The notes under the pieces were generated by a model. It saw only the letters and a list, made by a program, of their open reading frames with translations, did not search any database and was not told the origin of the DNA. A stretch of 64,000 bases of DNA, taken from NCBI RefSeq assembly GCF_002234615.1, contig NZ_NMQW01000024.1, positions 1-64,000 on the forward strand. The letters are read 5' to 3'. The DNA comes from Paenibacillus rigui. Lineage in GTDB: Bacteria > Bacillota > Bacilli > Paenibacillales > NBRC-103111. Positions 38,668 to 48,606 of the stretch are shown here, piece after piece; positions within the stretch are counted from its first letter, which is position 1, and the number at the start of each line of letters is the position of its first letter. The position numbers were made by a program, and so were the translations under genes.

Positions 38668-38705
38668 ATGCAGGACAGGCGCAAGCACATTGTGCCTACG
38701 CCTAT
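38668..38705 (-). terminator. Hairpin after prs, weak terminator
   Basis: On the minus strand AGGCG-T-AGGCACA pairs with TGTGCTT-G-CGCCT, with one mismatch. No T run follows directly, so its effect is uncertain. Confidence 0.4.
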
Positions 38706-38710
38706 ATCCG

Positions 38711-39661
38711 TTAAACACCGCCGTATTTGAACAACGAGCTGATGGAGCCGCCGTCCTTGATGATGCGAATCGCATTGGACAAAAGTCCCGCGATAGAAAG
38801 CACCTGGAATCTCGAAGAATGGTCTTCAGGAATGGCAATCGAGTCGGTAATAATGACTTCCTTGATGTTCGGGTGATCCAGACGCTGCAGCGCCGGTCCT
38901 GAGAATACCGGGTGCGTCGCACAGATGTACACATCGTTCGCACCGCGTTCTTTCAAGCCTTCGACAACATTGACAATCGTTGTGCCTGTATCGATCAAGT
39001 CTTCTATAATAACCGGCGTCTTCCCTTTCACATCACCGATAACGTGGGTAACTACCGCTTCATTATGAGCATAACGTTTCTTGAACATCATCGCGATAGG
39101 CGCTTCCAGCACGTTCGCTAAGTTTTCCGCCCGTGTCACGCCGCCCGCATCCGGGGATACGACGATCAGGTCAGGGATGTTTTTCTTCTTAATATGATCG
39201 CTTAACAAATCCATCGCCGTCAAATGATCGACAGGGATATTGAAAAAGCCTTGGATTGCCGGAGCGTGCAGGTCGATGGTTACAACACGATCGGCTCCCG
39301 CAGCATTCAACAGATCGGCAACCAACTTCGCGGAAATCGGTTCACGCGGCGCCGCTTTACGTTCTTGACGGGAATAACCATAGTATGGCACGACAAGGTT
39401 GATGGTTCTGGCCGATGCACGTTTGGCCGCATCCATCATAACCAACAGCTCCATAAAGTGCTCATTGATCGGATGGGAGAACGTTTGAACCAAAAATACA
39501 TCACAGTTACGAATCGTTTCTTCGAAAAGACAGTAAATTTCACCGCTCTTGAATCGGGAAAGCTTGATTTGGCCAAGAGGAACATCCAGCTCCTTACAGA
39601 TTGCTTGAGCAAGCTTGGGATTGGATGAACCCGAAAATACTTTAATGTTGTCGCTTAACAT
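38711..39661 (-). CDS. prs: Ribose-phosphate pyrophosphokinase
   Basis: A 316-residue enzyme with RFKSGEIYCLFEETIRNCDV, YSRQERKAAPREPISAK (ATP loop), VVTIDLHAPAIQGFF, VVSPDAGGVTRA and the PRPP loop IIEDLIDTGTTI. It makes PRPP from ribose 5-phosphate and ATP. PRPP is the substrate of HisG, whose operon lies just upstream on the same strand, which may explain the location; in B. subtilis prs lies elsewhere. GCGGAGG precedes the start. Confidence 0.96.
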   Translation of the reverse strand: MLSDNIKVFSGSSNPKLAQAICKELDVPLGQIKLSRFKSGEIYCLFEETIRNCDVFLVQTFSHPINEHFMELLVMMDAAKRASARTINLVVPYYGYSRQERKAAPREPISAKLVADLLNAAGADRVVTIDLHAPAIQGFFNIPVDHLTAMDLLSDHIKKKNIPDLIVVSPDAGGVTRAENLANVLEAPIAMMFKKRYAHNEAVVTHVIGDVKGKTPVIIEDLIDTGTTIVNVVEGLKERGANDVYICATHPVFSGPALQRLDHPNIKEVIITDSIAIPEDHSSRFQVLSIAGLLSNAIRIIKDGGSISSLFKYGGV

Positions 39662-40027
39662 GGTTACCTCCGCAATGGATTGTTTACGTTTACGTTTAAA
39701 AATTCACAAGGGGTTGCTGTCCGAGCATCTATGACACCAAGAGTCATTATACAATAAAAATGTCCTCAACCCCATTATACATGAAAAGATTCGATTAAGA
39801 AAAAGGCATTTCCGTGAAATGAAGGGTAGTTTTACCCATTTCTTACGCAGCAGGCCGGTTTCGGTTGCACGATTGTGTCCCTCTATCCTGAATTTAACAA
39901 GTGCTGCCACGATCCGTACATAGAGGAAGGGCAAGGAAGAAGTCCCGTTGTTCGGATCACTTCAGTCCAATGCCCTTATTATGACATCCCGACGGTCCGT
40001 TCAACCGTGGTTGTCGATGATTGTCGT
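39662..40027. other. Leader region upstream of prs
   Basis: No gene is seen in these 366 nt. On the minus strand two TATAAT boxes occur (39774-39779 and 39746-39751), each with a poor -35 element. They may form the prs promoter. Two CGTAAA units lie just ahead of the ribosome-binding site, and GGGGTTG/CAACCCC arms flank a small ATGAC/GTCAT hairpin. Confidence 0.45.
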
Positions 40028-40699
40028 TTATTTTTTGGAAAGATGGCGGCGTTCCAATTCTTTCATGACGTCATCCAGCGGCAGCTTCTGCTCACGGAGC
40101 AGCACCATCAGGTGGAAAATCAGGTCGCTGGCTTCGTAACGAAGCTCATCATGATCGCGGTTTTTGGCGGCGATGATGACCTCGGCGGTTTCCTCGCCCA
40201 CCTTTTTCAAAATTTTGTCGACGCCTTTCTCGAACAAGTACGTCGTATAAGCTCCCTCCGGACGCTCCGCCTCGCGGGAAGCGATCGTCGCTTCCAGCTT
40301 CGACAAAATCTCGAAACGATCGGCCGCCGGCTCAGCAGCTTCGGTGACGTCTCCACCGTTCAGCTGCACCTCGTTGAAGAAGCAGCTGTATTTGCCGGTA
40401 TGACAGGCCGGGCCTGTCTGGTCAACCAGAACAAGCAGTGTATCGCCGTCGCAATCGTACTTCAGCGACTTCACCTTTTGCAGATAGCCACTGGTCGCGC
40501 CCTTATGCCACAGCTCGCTGCGCGAGCGGCTCCAGAACCACGTTTCCCCGGACTCGACCGTCAGCTTGAGTGAATCTTGATTCATATAAGCCATCATCAA
40601 TACTTCTTTGCTTGCCGCATCCTGAACGATGGCAGGTACCAAGCCGTGTGCATCCCATTTAATATCTGCAGCCAGTTGTTCGATTTGTTCTGTACTCAC
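40028..40699 (-). CDS. hisIE: Bifunctional phosphoribosyl-AMP cyclohydrolase / phosphoribosyl-ATP pyrophosphatase
   Basis: A 223-residue fusion. The N-terminal HisI domain (1-115) has the zinc and active-site features [36 protein letters not shown] and YSCFF. The C-terminal HisE domain (about 125-215) has [19 protein letters not shown] and LIFHLMVLL. The two domains catalyse steps 3 and 2 of histidine synthesis. The GTG start overlaps the hisF stop (GTGA). It is the last gene of the his operon here. Confidence 0.96.
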   Translation of the reverse strand: MSTEQIEQLAADIKWDAHGLVPAIVQDAASKEVLMMAYMNQDSLKLTVESGETWFWSRSRSELWHKGATSGYLQKVKSLKYDCDGDTLLVLVDQTGPACHTGKYSCFFNEVQLNGGDVTEAAEPAADRFEILSKLEATIASREAERPEGAYTTYLFEKGVDKILKKVGEETAEVIIAAKNRDHDELRYEASDLIFHLMVLLREQKLPLDDVMKELERRHLSKK

Positions 40700-41454
40700 C
40701 GCACTTCCACCCCTTTGGTTCTTAAGTTCGTCTTCACTTCATCGATCGTAATCTCTTTATAATGAAAAATGGTGGCGGCCAAGCCGGCATCCGCCTTGCC
40801 TTCCGTAAACACATCGTAGAAGTGCTCTTTCGTTCCCGCCCCGCCCGAAGCGATAACCGGAATCGTTACACGCTCGGAAACAGCCCGTGTGAGAGGCAGA
40901 TCAAAGCCATCCTTCGTGCCGTCCGCATCCATGCTGGTCAGCAAAATTTCACCGGCTCCGAGCTCCTCGACCTTCTTCGCCCACTCGAGCGCCTTGATTC
41001 CCGTACCATTGCGCCCGCCGTGCGTGAATACTTCCCACTCGCCCCAGGCCTCATTGTACCGCGCGTCGATCGCAACAACAATACACTGGGAGCCGAAGCG
41101 GCGTGCCCCGTCCGAAATAAGCTGCGGGTTTTTGACCGCTGCCGTATTAATGCCAATCTTGTCGGCGCCCGCGCGCAGCATCCGTTTCATATCCTCCACG
41201 CTCGAAATGCCGCCGCCCACCGTGAACGGGATCGTGATCTCGCCTGCGGTCTGCTTCACGACCTCGACCATCGTCGCACGCCCTTCCACCGAAGCGGAGA
41301 TGTCCAGGAACACCAGCTCGTCGGCGCCCTCCCGGTCATAAATAGCCGCAAGCTCGACCGGATCTCCCGCATCGCGCAGGTTGACAAAATTCACGCCTTT
41401 AACGACTCGGCCGTCCTTTACATCCAGGCAGGGAATAATTCGTTTCGCCAGCAT
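40696..41454 (-). CDS. hisF: Imidazole glycerol phosphate synthase subunit HisF
   Basis: A 252-residue TIM barrel with [45 protein letters not shown] and [12 protein letters not shown]. It uses ammonia delivered by HisH to make IGP and AICAR. It starts directly after hisH; hisA, which sits between hisH and hisF in B. subtilis, is absent. Confidence 0.97.
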   Translation of the reverse strand: MLAKRIIPCLDVKDGRVVKGVNFVNLRDAGDPVELAAIYDREGADELVFLDISASVEGRATMVEVVKQTAGEITIPFTVGGGISSVEDMKRMLRAGADKIGINTAAVKNPQLISDGARRFGSQCIVVAIDARYNEAWGEWEVFTHGGRNGTGIKALEWAKKVEELGAGEILLTSMDADGTKDGFDLPLTRAVSERVTIPVIASGGAGTKEHFYDVFTEGKADAGLAATIFHYKEITIDEVKTNLRTKGVEVR

Positions 41455-41455
41455 G

Positions 41456-42070
41456 CTAACCGTCCCTCCTCTCGCACAGCTTCAAAAAGTTGCCGAGCAG
41501 CTGCATCCCGATGCTGCCGCTCTTCTCGGGGTGAAACTGCATGCCGTACACGTTGTCACGGCCCACAATCGCCGTCACCTGCTGATAGTAGTCCGTAACG
41601 GCAAGCAGGTCTGACGGCTGCTCCGGCTGTACATGATACGAGTGCACGAAGTACACGTGCCCCGGCTCTACGCCCTCGAACAGCGGGCTGGGCTGCACGA
41701 ATTGCAGCCGATTCCAGCCCATGTGCGGCACCTTGTAGTCGCCGCGGAAGCGGACGACCTTGCCCGGCAGCAGGTTCAGCCCGTCGTGGGAGCCATGCTC
41801 CTCGCTGTGGCTGAACAACAGCTGCATGCCGAGGCAAATGCCAAGCATCGGCTTGCCGCTCTGCGCATAGCGGATCGCCGTGCCGTCCAGACGCGACTCG
41901 CGCAGATGCTGCATGGCGTCGCCGAACGCGCCGACGCCCGGCAGAATGGCTCCGTCTGCTGCCAGAATCTGCGCTTCGTCGGAGGTGACGACGGCTTCAA
42001 AGCCGAGTCTCTCGACGGCCTTGGCCACGCTGTGCAAATTGCCCATACCATAGTCGAAAATGGCGATCAT
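41456..42070 (-). CDS. hisH: Imidazole glycerol phosphate synthase subunit HisH
   Basis: A 204-residue class I glutamine amidotransferase with the triad complete: Cys in [12 protein letters not shown] near 80, and His and Glu in [10 protein letters not shown] near 185. It supplies ammonia to HisF. It begins 2 nt after the hisB stop. Confidence 0.97.
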   Translation of the reverse strand: MIAIFDYGMGNLHSVAKAVERLGFEAVVTSDEAQILAADGAILPGVGAFGDAMQHLRESRLDGTAIRYAQSGKPMLGICLGMQLLFSHSEEHGSHDGLNLLPGKVVRFRGDYKVPHMGWNRLQFVQPSPLFEGVEPGHVYFVHSYHVQPEQPSDLLAVTDYYQQVTAIVGRDNVYGMQFHPEKSGSIGMQLLGNFLKLCERRDG

Positions 42071-42071
42071 G

Positions 42072-42677
42072 CTACAGCACTCCCTTCGTCGATGGCACGC
42101 CTTTCACGCGCGGGTCGATGCTTGTCGCCTCGTCCAGCGCACGTCCAAGCGCTTTGAAAATGGCCTCGATCATATGATGCGTGTTATGGCCATAATGCAG
42201 GATGACATGCAGCGTAATTCTGGCTTCCAGCGCGAATTTCCATAAGAACTCATGCACCAGCTCGGTGGAGAAGCTCCCCACCTGGTGGGACGGATACGCC
42301 GCACGGTATTCGAAATGCGGCCGGTTGCTAATATCGATGATGACCTGTGCCAGCGCTTCATCCATCGGAATGTACGCACTAGCATAGCGCTTAATGCCGG
42401 ACTTGTCGCCAAGCGATTCACGAAGGGCCTGGCCGAGCACGATCCCGATATCCTCCACCGTATGGTGGTCATCGATTTCGATATCACCCGTCGCTTCTAC
42501 CTTCAAATCGAACATTGCATTTTTGGTAAAGGCATGCAGCATATGATTGAAGAACGGTACATCGGTTTCGATCTCCGCCACACCGGAGCCGTCCACGTTC
42601 AAGGACAGCTTAATGTCCGTTTCACCGGTCTTGCGCGCGATGCTGGCCGTGCGGGACAATGCATTGGAATCAGCCAC
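42072..42677 (-). CDS. hisB: Imidazoleglycerol-phosphate dehydratase
   Basis: A 201-residue protein from GTG 42677; the longer reading upstream lies within hisD. Metal-binding motifs are [40 protein letters not shown]. It catalyses step 7 of histidine synthesis and is the monofunctional form without phosphatase. It overlaps hisD by 8 nt. Confidence 0.95.
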   Translation of the reverse strand: MADSNALSRTASIARKTGETDIKLSLNVDGSGVAEIETDVPFFNHMLHAFTKNAMFDLKVEATGDIEIDDHHTVEDIGIVLGQALRESLGDKSGIKRYASAYIPMDEALAQVIIDISNRPHFEYRAAYPSHQVGSFSTELVHEFLWKFALEARITLHVILHYGHNTHHMIEAIFKALGRALDEATSIDPRVKGVPSTKGVL

Positions 42678-43959
42678 GGGACTTCCCTTCTTTCTCAAGT
42701 CGTATTTGAATCGCGCGGGCATGGGCTTCGAGCCCTTCATGCTTCGCAAGCGCGATAATTTTGTCTCCGTTCTGCAGCAGCGCTTCCTTGCTGTAGTAGA
42801 TCACGCTGGACTTCTTCATGTAGTCGTCCACGTTCAGCGGGGAGGAGAAGCGCGCCGTACCGTTCGTCGGCAGCACATGGTTCGGCCCGGCGAAGTAGTC
42901 GCCAACCGGCTCCGAGCTGTAAGGACCCAGGAAGATAGCGCCTGCGTTCTCAATGGCGCTCAAATACTGGAACGGCTCGCTTGCGATGATCTCGAGATGC
43001 TCAGGTGCGAGCTGGTTCACGACGCGCACGCCTTCCTCGAGGCTGGCGACCGTGAGAATCGCACCGTAGTCGCGGATCGACTGCGAAGCGATGTCCTTCT
43101 TCGGCAGCGTTTCGAGCTGGCGGGCTACCTCCGCCTGCACGGCTTCCGCCAGTGCCTGCGACGGCGTGATGAGAATCGCCGAGGCCATCTCGTCATGCTC
43201 CGCCTGGGACAGCAGGTCCGCCGCTACATAAGCGGCGTCGGCTGTCTCGTCGGCGAGCACGACGATTTCGCTAGGGCCCGCGATGCTGTCGATGTCGACA
43301 GCGCCGAAGACGTAGCGCTTCGCCAAGGCGACGTAGATGTTGCCGGGCCCTACGATCTTGTCCGCGGCCGCGATCGACTCCGTGCCGTAGGCCAGTGCCG
43401 CTACGGCTTGCGCGCCGCCGACGCGGTAGATCTCACGTACGCCCGCTTCCGAGGCGGCGACGAGAATGTGCGGATCGATGCCTGCGGCTCCAGCGGTTGC
43501 CGGAGGCGTCACCATGACGATCTCCGGCACGCCCGCTACTTGTGCGGGGATTGCGTTCATTAAAACGGAGGACGGGTACGCCGCCTTCCCGCCCGGCACG
43601 TACAGGCCGACCCGGCGCAGCGGCCGGATCACTTGTCCCAGGATGCTGCCGTCGGGCTGCAGATCCATCCAGGACGTGCGCTTCTGCTTCTCGTGGAAGC
43701 GCCGCACGTTGTCCGCCGCCTCCCGGATCGCGGCGAGAAAGCTCTCGTCCACCTGTGCATAGGCGGACTCGATCTCCGCTTCGCTCACGCGCAGCTCGTC
43801 GACGGTTACCCTGTCGAACTGCTCGGCGTAGCGGCGCAGCGCCGCATCGCCTTCGCGGCGCACCGTTTCAATGATGCGCTGCACGCTTTCGTTCTGCTCC
43901 GGCGAGCCGTATTCTACCTCGCGCTTTAGCGCGAACGCATTAGCCGGCATGATTTTCAT
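42670..43959 (-). CDS. hisD: Histidinol dehydrogenase
   Basis: A 429-residue protein from ATG 43959, preceded by AAGGGGGAATGCGTG. It has [63 protein letters not shown] (catalytic Glu/His) and [14 protein letters not shown]. It oxidises histidinol to histidine in two NAD-dependent steps with a bound zinc. Confidence 0.96.
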   Translation of the reverse strand: MKIMPANAFALKREVEYGSPEQNESVQRIIETVRREGDAALRRYAEQFDRVTVDELRVSEAEIESAYAQVDESFLAAIREAADNVRRFHEKQKRTSWMDLQPDGSILGQVIRPLRRVGLYVPGGKAAYPSSVLMNAIPAQVAGVPEIVMVTPPATAGAAGIDPHILVAASEAGVREIYRVGGAQAVAALAYGTESIAAADKIVGPGNIYVALAKRYVFGAVDIDSIAGPSEIVVLADETADAAYVAADLLSQAEHDEMASAILITPSQALAEAVQAEVARQLETLPKKDIASQSIRDYGAILTVASLEEGVRVVNQLAPEHLEIIASEPFQYLSAIENAGAIFLGPYSSEPVGDYFAGPNHVLPTNGTARFSSPLNVDDYMKKSSVIYYSKEALLQNGDKIIALAKHEGLEAHARAIQIRLEKEGKSRG

Positions 43960-44048
43960 CACGCATTCCCCCTTCAATTCTGTATGTGTAAAAGTTCCGC
44001 CCGGTTTCAAGCGGATCTATTCTTTCGGTTAGGCATACACCTTACAAC

Positions 44049-44684
44049 CTATTTCCCCGCCGTCGCCATCGTCTGCTGCAGCTTGTCGCACAGCGCCTGT
44101 ATGGACTCGTTCTTCATGCGGTAGCTGACGCGATTGGCAATCAGACGGCTCGTAATCGCAAAAATTTGCTCCTGCTCCACCAGCCCGTTCTCACGCAGCG
44201 TTTGTCCGGTTTCGACCATATCGACGATCCGGTCGGCCAAGCCGATCAAAGGTGCAAGCTCAATCGAACCGTTCAGCTTGATAACCTCGACCTGTTGGCC
44301 CCGTTCACGGAAATATTGCGAAGCGACATTCGGGTACTTCGTAGCCACCCTTGGATTCAGTACCGGCTGCCAGTCCGGCAGACCGATCACCGACATGCGG
44401 CAGCGGGCGATGCCCAGATCCAGCAGCTCATACACGTCAAGGTTTTCTTCCATCAGTACGTCCTTGCCGACCACACCGATATCGGCCACGCCGTATTCCA
44501 CATAAATAGGCACGTCTACAGGCTTCGCCATAATGAACTCCATGTTCGCTTCCGGCACCGGAATAATCAGCTTGCGGGAATCGTCCATATCTTCGGGAAT
44601 CGGGAGTCCCGCCTCGCGAAACAGCTTGGAGGCCTGCTTATAGATACGCCCTTTGGGCATTGCCACTTTCAATACGTCCTGCAT
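44049..44684 (-). CDS. hisG: ATP phosphoribosyltransferase, short form catalytic subunit
   Basis: A 211-residue short-form HisG. It begins [19 protein letters not shown] and has [34 protein letters not shown]. The short form lacks the C-terminal regulatory domain and needs HisZ, which is encoded just upstream. It joins ATP and PRPP in the first, feedback-controlled step. AAGGAGGCG precedes ATG 44684. Confidence 0.97.
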   Translation of the reverse strand: MQDVLKVAMPKGRIYKQASKLFREAGLPIPEDMDDSRKLIIPVPEANMEFIMAKPVDVPIYVEYGVADIGVVGKDVLMEENLDVYELLDLGIARCRMSVIGLPDWQPVLNPRVATKYPNVASQYFRERGQQVEVIKLNGSIELAPLIGLADRIVDMVETGQTLRENGLVEQEQIFAITSRLIANRVSYRMKNESIQALCDKLQQTMATAGK

Positions 44685-44697
44685 GCTTCACGCCTCC

Positions 44698-45891
44698 TTA
44701 TCCTAGTTGAATCACGTCTTGGTATACGATGCCGTTCACACGGTACGAATCATCGCCCTGACGGACAGCCTCTATTGTAGCACCCTCAGTTAATCGCGTC
44801 TCTACCATAACTCCATCAAGAGCGCGCAGCTCCCTTGCTTTCGCAAAGGCCGCCTCCCGCTGTGCTGCCGTATAAGCAACCAATATGCGTTGGAGCGGCT
44901 CGTTCGGCTGCTTGCTGACCACTTCAAGGATCCGGTTTGTTTTGAGGGCAAAGCCGGTCGCCGGGGCCGGTCGTCCGAACTGGGTGAGCAGGTTATCGTA
45001 TCTCCCCCCGCTGCATACCGGGAAGCCAAGATCCGATGCATACCCCTCGAAAGTCATGCCTGTATAGTAGGAGAAATCTCCAATCATCGTCAAATCAATC
45101 AGTACATGCTCGCTGACACCGTAAGCCTGCAGCACGTCCCATACCTCGCACAGATGCGCGATGGATTGCTGAGCCATCGGATCCTTCGTCACCTGCTTCG
45201 CTTGGGCGCAAATTTCTTGTCCGCCGCGAAGCCTGAGAATGCCTTCAAGCTCCTTCTGCACTTCCGGAGCCAGCTCAAGCGACTTGATCGTGTCGCGGTA
45301 ACCGACATAATCGCGGTTCAACAAACATTCCTTCAACGCTTGCTGTGCTTCCGACCGGGCCTGCAGCGTTTCATTAAACAATCCTGTCAGGAAGCCGACA
45401 TGACCCAGGGCAATCTTGAACTCCTTCACACCCGCGGCCTGCAGGCTTGCAATGGCCAAAGCAATCACTTCGGCATCAGATTCCGACGAAGCATCCCCGA
45501 CAAGCTCGACACCCGTCTGGAAAAACTCAGCGTCTCTGCCCGCCTCCGCCTCAAAGGCACGGAACACATTGGCGTGGTACGATAACCGGATCGGAAACGC
45601 CTCTTCTTTTAACAAGGACCCGACCACCCGAGCGATCGGCGCCGTAATATCGGAACGCATCACCAGTGTGGTGCCGTTGCGATCGAGCAGCTTGAAGAGC
45701 TTGCGGTCCTCTGTCGAGCTGGCTACCCCTACTGTATCGTAAAATTCCAGCGTCGGGGTCATAATCTCGCGATATCCCCACCGCTCCATACATTCCAGCA
45801 CATTCGACTTGATGGTACGCAATTTGGCTACCGCCTCGGGAAGATAATCCTTCACGCCGGTCGGCTTTTCAAATACTTTCGGTTTCGACAC
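44698..45891 (-). CDS. hisZ: ATP phosphoribosyltransferase regulatory subunit HisZ
   Basis: A 397-residue class II aminoacyl-tRNA synthetase-like (HisRS) paralogue from GTG 45891. It has PTGVKDYLPEAV, GYREIMTPTLEFYDTVG, VMRSDITAPIARVV, FYTGMTFEGYAS-like YYTGMTFEGYASDLG and GGRYDNLLTQFG. It has no tRNA-synthetase role; it binds the short HisG and makes it histidine-sensitive. First gene of the his operon. A clear sigma-A-type promoter lies about 100 nt upstream. Confidence 0.94.
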   Translation of the reverse strand: MSKPKVFEKPTGVKDYLPEAVAKLRTIKSNVLECMERWGYREIMTPTLEFYDTVGVASSTEDRKLFKLLDRNGTTLVMRSDITAPIARVVGSLLKEEAFPIRLSYHANVFRAFEAEAGRDAEFFQTGVELVGDASSESDAEVIALAIASLQAAGVKEFKIALGHVGFLTGLFNETLQARSEAQQALKECLLNRDYVGYRDTIKSLELAPEVQKELEGILRLRGGQEICAQAKQVTKDPMAQQSIAHLCEVWDVLQAYGVSEHVLIDLTMIGDFSYYTGMTFEGYASDLGFPVCSGGRYDNLLTQFGRPAPATGFALKTNRILEVVSKQPNEPLQRILVAYTAAQREAAFAKARELRALDGVMVETRLTEGATIEAVRQGDDSYRVNGIVYQDVIQLG

Positions 45892-45989
45892 CGATCCTCA
45901 CCGCCTATATAAACATAAATGATTTTTATCTTATTCGCTTTAGTTCGCTAATATGCTACCATACTACCAAAATAAAGAATGTAATCGTA

Positions 45990-46018
45990 AGTTTATCATT
46001 CCGGCCCTCTTCCGTCAA
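45990..46018 (-). promoter_or_regulatory. Probable promoter of the his operon
   Basis: TTGACG (46013-46018) and TAAACT (45990-45995) are 17 nt apart on the minus strand, about 100 nt before hisZ. No T-box leader motif was seen in the leader. Confidence 0.7.
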
Positions 46019-46266
46019 CGTTTTTAGCTGATGACCCAAGCCCTTCGTTTTTCATAAAGCCTTCCATCCTGTGAAATCAAGATTACCCAAACCACACTGA
46101 TATTAGGGGGAACCGGCTTGGAGGCTGCGCGTGCGTTTAGGCAGTCCCCATGCTATGAAAAAGAGGACTATGGAAGTCGTCCGCTTCTTTCGCCCTCTCT
46201 GCTTCACCTATACCCCATCCTACCCGTTAACGGTTCACCGGATGAACTCCGCCCGCAGCTGCGATT
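46019..46266. other. Intergenic stretch between yvoF and hisZ
   Basis: No gene is seen. A weak hairpin at about 46156-46192 (GCGGAC/GTCC, then CTTTTT on the minus strand) may end the yvoF transcript. Confidence 0.35.
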
Positions 46267-46782
46267 TCAACGGGTTTCCTGAGAGGAGTCCTGCTGCCGC
46301 ACGTCCTCGCGGATAACCCGTAGCGGATTGCCGGCTACAAAGCTGTAGGGCGCAACGTCCTTATGTACGACCGAGCCCGCCCCAATAACCGCATGATCGC
46401 CGATGGTCACCCCTGGCAAAATCGTCGTATTCGCCCCGATCATGACGTGGGACCCGATACGAACCGTACCAATCCGGTACTCCTTAATTAAATACTCGTG
46501 CGTTAAAATCGTCGTGTTGTAGCCGATAATGCAATTGTCCCCCACTTCGATGCGTTCCGGAAAGAACACATCCACCATCACCATCAAAGCAAAGGAGGCA
46601 TGCTCCCCTACCTTCATCCCCAGGATGTGGCGGTAAATCCACCGTTTCAGGGGCAAGGAGGGAGCATACCTGGAAATTTGAATCCATATAAAGTTACGAA
46701 CCGCCTTAAACCGGCTTACCGTCCGATACACCTGCCACAGCGAATTCGGTCCTTCCACAGGAAATCGGTCTGTCTTTCTCAA
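46267..46782 (-). CDS. yvoF: Acyltransferase, left-handed beta-helix (hexapeptide) family
   Basis: A 171-residue protein. After a helical start, hexapeptide repeats run from about residue 60 to 150 (IEVGDNCIIGYNTTILTH, VRIGSHVMIGANTTILPGVT, IGDHAVIGAGSVVHKD), ending with FVAGNPLRVIRE. These enzymes transfer acetyl or other acyl groups from CoA to sugars or similar acceptors. It corresponds in place and type to YvoF of B. subtilis, next to ppaX and hisZ. The acceptor is unknown. Confidence 0.88.
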   Translation of the reverse strand: MRKTDRFPVEGPNSLWQVYRTVSRFKAVRNFIWIQISRYAPSLPLKRWIYRHILGMKVGEHASFALMVMVDVFFPERIEVGDNCIIGYNTTILTHEYLIKEYRIGTVRIGSHVMIGANTTILPGVTIGDHAVIGAGSVVHKDVAPYSFVAGNPLRVIREDVRQQDSSQETR

Positions 46783-46838
46783 CGGGAATCCCCTCTGTTC
46801 TTCTATGTCCCTATCCGGCGCTATTTTCCAGTAAGCTA

Positions 46839-47483
46839 TTAGCCCTTCACGCCTACGATCGGCAGCAGCTCCGTAATATCATCGATGATATAAGTGGGAT
46901 TGTAGCTTTTCAGGTATTCGATGCCTTTCATGGACCAGGCCACCCCGGCCGATTGGACACCTGCATTGTGCGCCGCGTCAATATCATAGTGGCTGTCGCC
47001 TACCATTAAAGTCGTTTCCGGACTGGAGCCAAGCTCCTTCATGGCTTTGCGGATGCCTTCCGGATCAGGCTTCGCCTTTTGCACGTCATCTACCGATACG
47101 ATGGTCTGAAAATAATCGGACAAGCCGCAAAGCTTCAATCCCATAAGCGAAGTCAGCCTTACCTTGCTTGTGACGATGCCGAGCTTGATGCCTGCCGCAT
47201 GCAGCTGGGCAACCGTTTCTTTCACCCGCGGGAACTCCGTCACCAGGTCATCATGCTTGCCTACATTGAAGGCCCGGTACTTTTGCACCAGGTCCTCGAC
47301 CTCGGTTCTGCCCGTAAAATATTGCATTTGCTCCACCAAGGGGCGCCCCATATTCGGAATGATGTGCTCACGCGTCACCGGTTCCGGGGTAACCCCTTCG
47401 AACGTGTGCAAAAAGGACTGAATGATCAGCTCGTTCGTATCAATAATTGTTCCATCCAAATCAAACAGTACGGTTTGTATCAT
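46839..47483 (-). CDS. ppaX: Pyrophosphatase PpaX (HAD family)
   Basis: A 214-residue HAD hydrolase from ATG 47483 (AGGAG shortly upstream). It has the nucleophile motif LFDLDGTIIDTNELI, GIVTSKVR (motif II), AKPDPEGI (motif III) and MVGDSHYDIDAA (motif IV). In B. subtilis PpaX hydrolyses pyrophosphate released when HprK dephosphorylates HPr-Ser-P. It lies two genes from hprK, supporting that role. Confidence 0.93.
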   Translation of the reverse strand: MIQTVLFDLDGTIIDTNELIIQSFLHTFEGVTPEPVTREHIIPNMGRPLVEQMQYFTGRTEVEDLVQKYRAFNVGKHDDLVTEFPRVKETVAQLHAAGIKLGIVTSKVRLTSLMGLKLCGLSDYFQTIVSVDDVQKAKPDPEGIRKAMKELGSSPETTLMVGDSHYDIDAAHNAGVQSAGVAWSMKGIEYLKSYNPTYIIDDITELLPIVGVKG

Positions 47484-47526
47484 GCTGCTCCTGCTCCTTT
47501 GTACTTCTTCTCTATAAGTCCGTGGC

Positions 47527-48573
47527 TTACCCCTGCTCGCCCGGCTTTCCGATCGGTTCTGCCGGGTCCTTCTCCTCGGATACTGAGCCTGCGGATGGAA
47601 TGTGTACCGCATCGCGGTCAGACCGTACTGCTTCGGCCTTTTCCTGCTCCTGCGCTCCGCCACCGCCGATGCGCTCTACCGGGTCCGAATAACGGGTGGA
47701 GGCCGCTCCCGTTTTTCTCCGGTAGGCCATAAACACAAATGCGAACAGTACAATCAGCACAGCCAGCAGCTGGGAAATCCGCACGTTGCCCCCGTAGGTC
47801 ATAAAGCCTTGCTCGAACCCTAGCCACGTCATCGGCGCCCAAAGCGCGTGCATCAGGCTGGCCAGCCAAGCCGGACCGGTAAAGTCCAAGCTGTCCGTTC
47901 TCAGGGCTTCGATAAAGAAACGTCCAATCGAGTACCAGATGAAATAGCTCATGAACAATTCGCCGGCACGCAGAAACGGTCTGCGGCGCAGCCAGAACAA
48001 CAGAAGCAGCCCTGCAAGGTTCCACAACGATTCGTATAAAAAGGTCGGATGATAATATTGACCTTCTATGTACATTTGGTTGACGATAAAATCAGGCAAA
48101 TGCAGCGTGCTGCGCAGGAATGCCTCGCTAGCCGGTCCCCCGTGCGCCTCCTGGTTCATAAAATTGCCCCAGCGTCCGATGGCTTGTCCTACGATCAGGC
48201 CCGGCGCGCAAAAATCGGCAATGCGCCAGAACGAGTAGCCTTTCCTCCGAACATAAATAACCGCTGCAATGATGGCGCCGATCAGCGCTCCGTAAATGGC
48301 AATGCCGCCGTGCCATACTTTATAAATTTCCGATAAATTATCTCGGTAATCTTCCCACTTAAAGGCCACATAATAGATGCGGGCGCCGACAATTGCGGAC
48401 GGAACTCCGATCAGGACCAGATCCATGAAAAAATCCGGATTCATCCCGAACCGCTTGCCCTCCTGAATCGCAAGAACCAGTCCCACCAGTGCAGCGGTCC
48501 CCAAAATAATGCCGTACCAGTGCACCTGCAGCGGGCCGAGCCCAAAAGCGATTGGATTGATTGCGAGTAACAT
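47527..48573 (-). CDS. lgt: Prolipoprotein diacylglyceryl transferase
   Basis: A 348-residue membrane enzyme from ATG 48573 (GAGGGGG upstream) with about seven membrane segments. The Lgt signature is GQAIGRWGNFMNQEAHG near residue 140, with the conserved VWHGGIAIYGA. It attaches diacylglycerol to lipobox cysteines, such as that of the binding protein at 26936. The last 65 residues form a charged, Gly/Glu-rich cytoplasmic tail absent in shorter homologues. Confidence 0.95.
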   Translation of the reverse strand: MLLAINPIAFGLGPLQVHWYGIILGTAALVGLVLAIQEGKRFGMNPDFFMDLVLIGVPSAIVGARIYYVAFKWEDYRDNLSEIYKVWHGGIAIYGALIGAIIAAVIYVRRKGYSFWRIADFCAPGLIVGQAIGRWGNFMNQEAHGGPASEAFLRSTLHLPDFIVNQMYIEGQYYHPTFLYESLWNLAGLLLLFWLRRRPFLRAGELFMSYFIWYSIGRFFIEALRTDSLDFTGPAWLASLMHALWAPMTWLGFEQGFMTYGGNVRISQLLAVLIVLFAFVFMAYRRKTGAASTRYSDPVERIGGGGAQEQEKAEAVRSDRDAVHIPSAGSVSEEKDPAEPIGKPGEQG

Positions 48574-48606
48574 ACGTTTCCCCCTCAAACTTATTGACGT
48601 GCCGGA

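Noticed and set aside
45892-46020. T-box leader for the his operon
   Set aside because: No AGGGTGG-type T-box sequence or specifier stem-loop was found; only a plain promoter is visible.
46839-47663. Longer start for ppaX
   Set aside because: The extra 60 residues lie within lgt and are basic and disordered; the HAD domain starts at ATG 47483 with its own ribosome-binding site.
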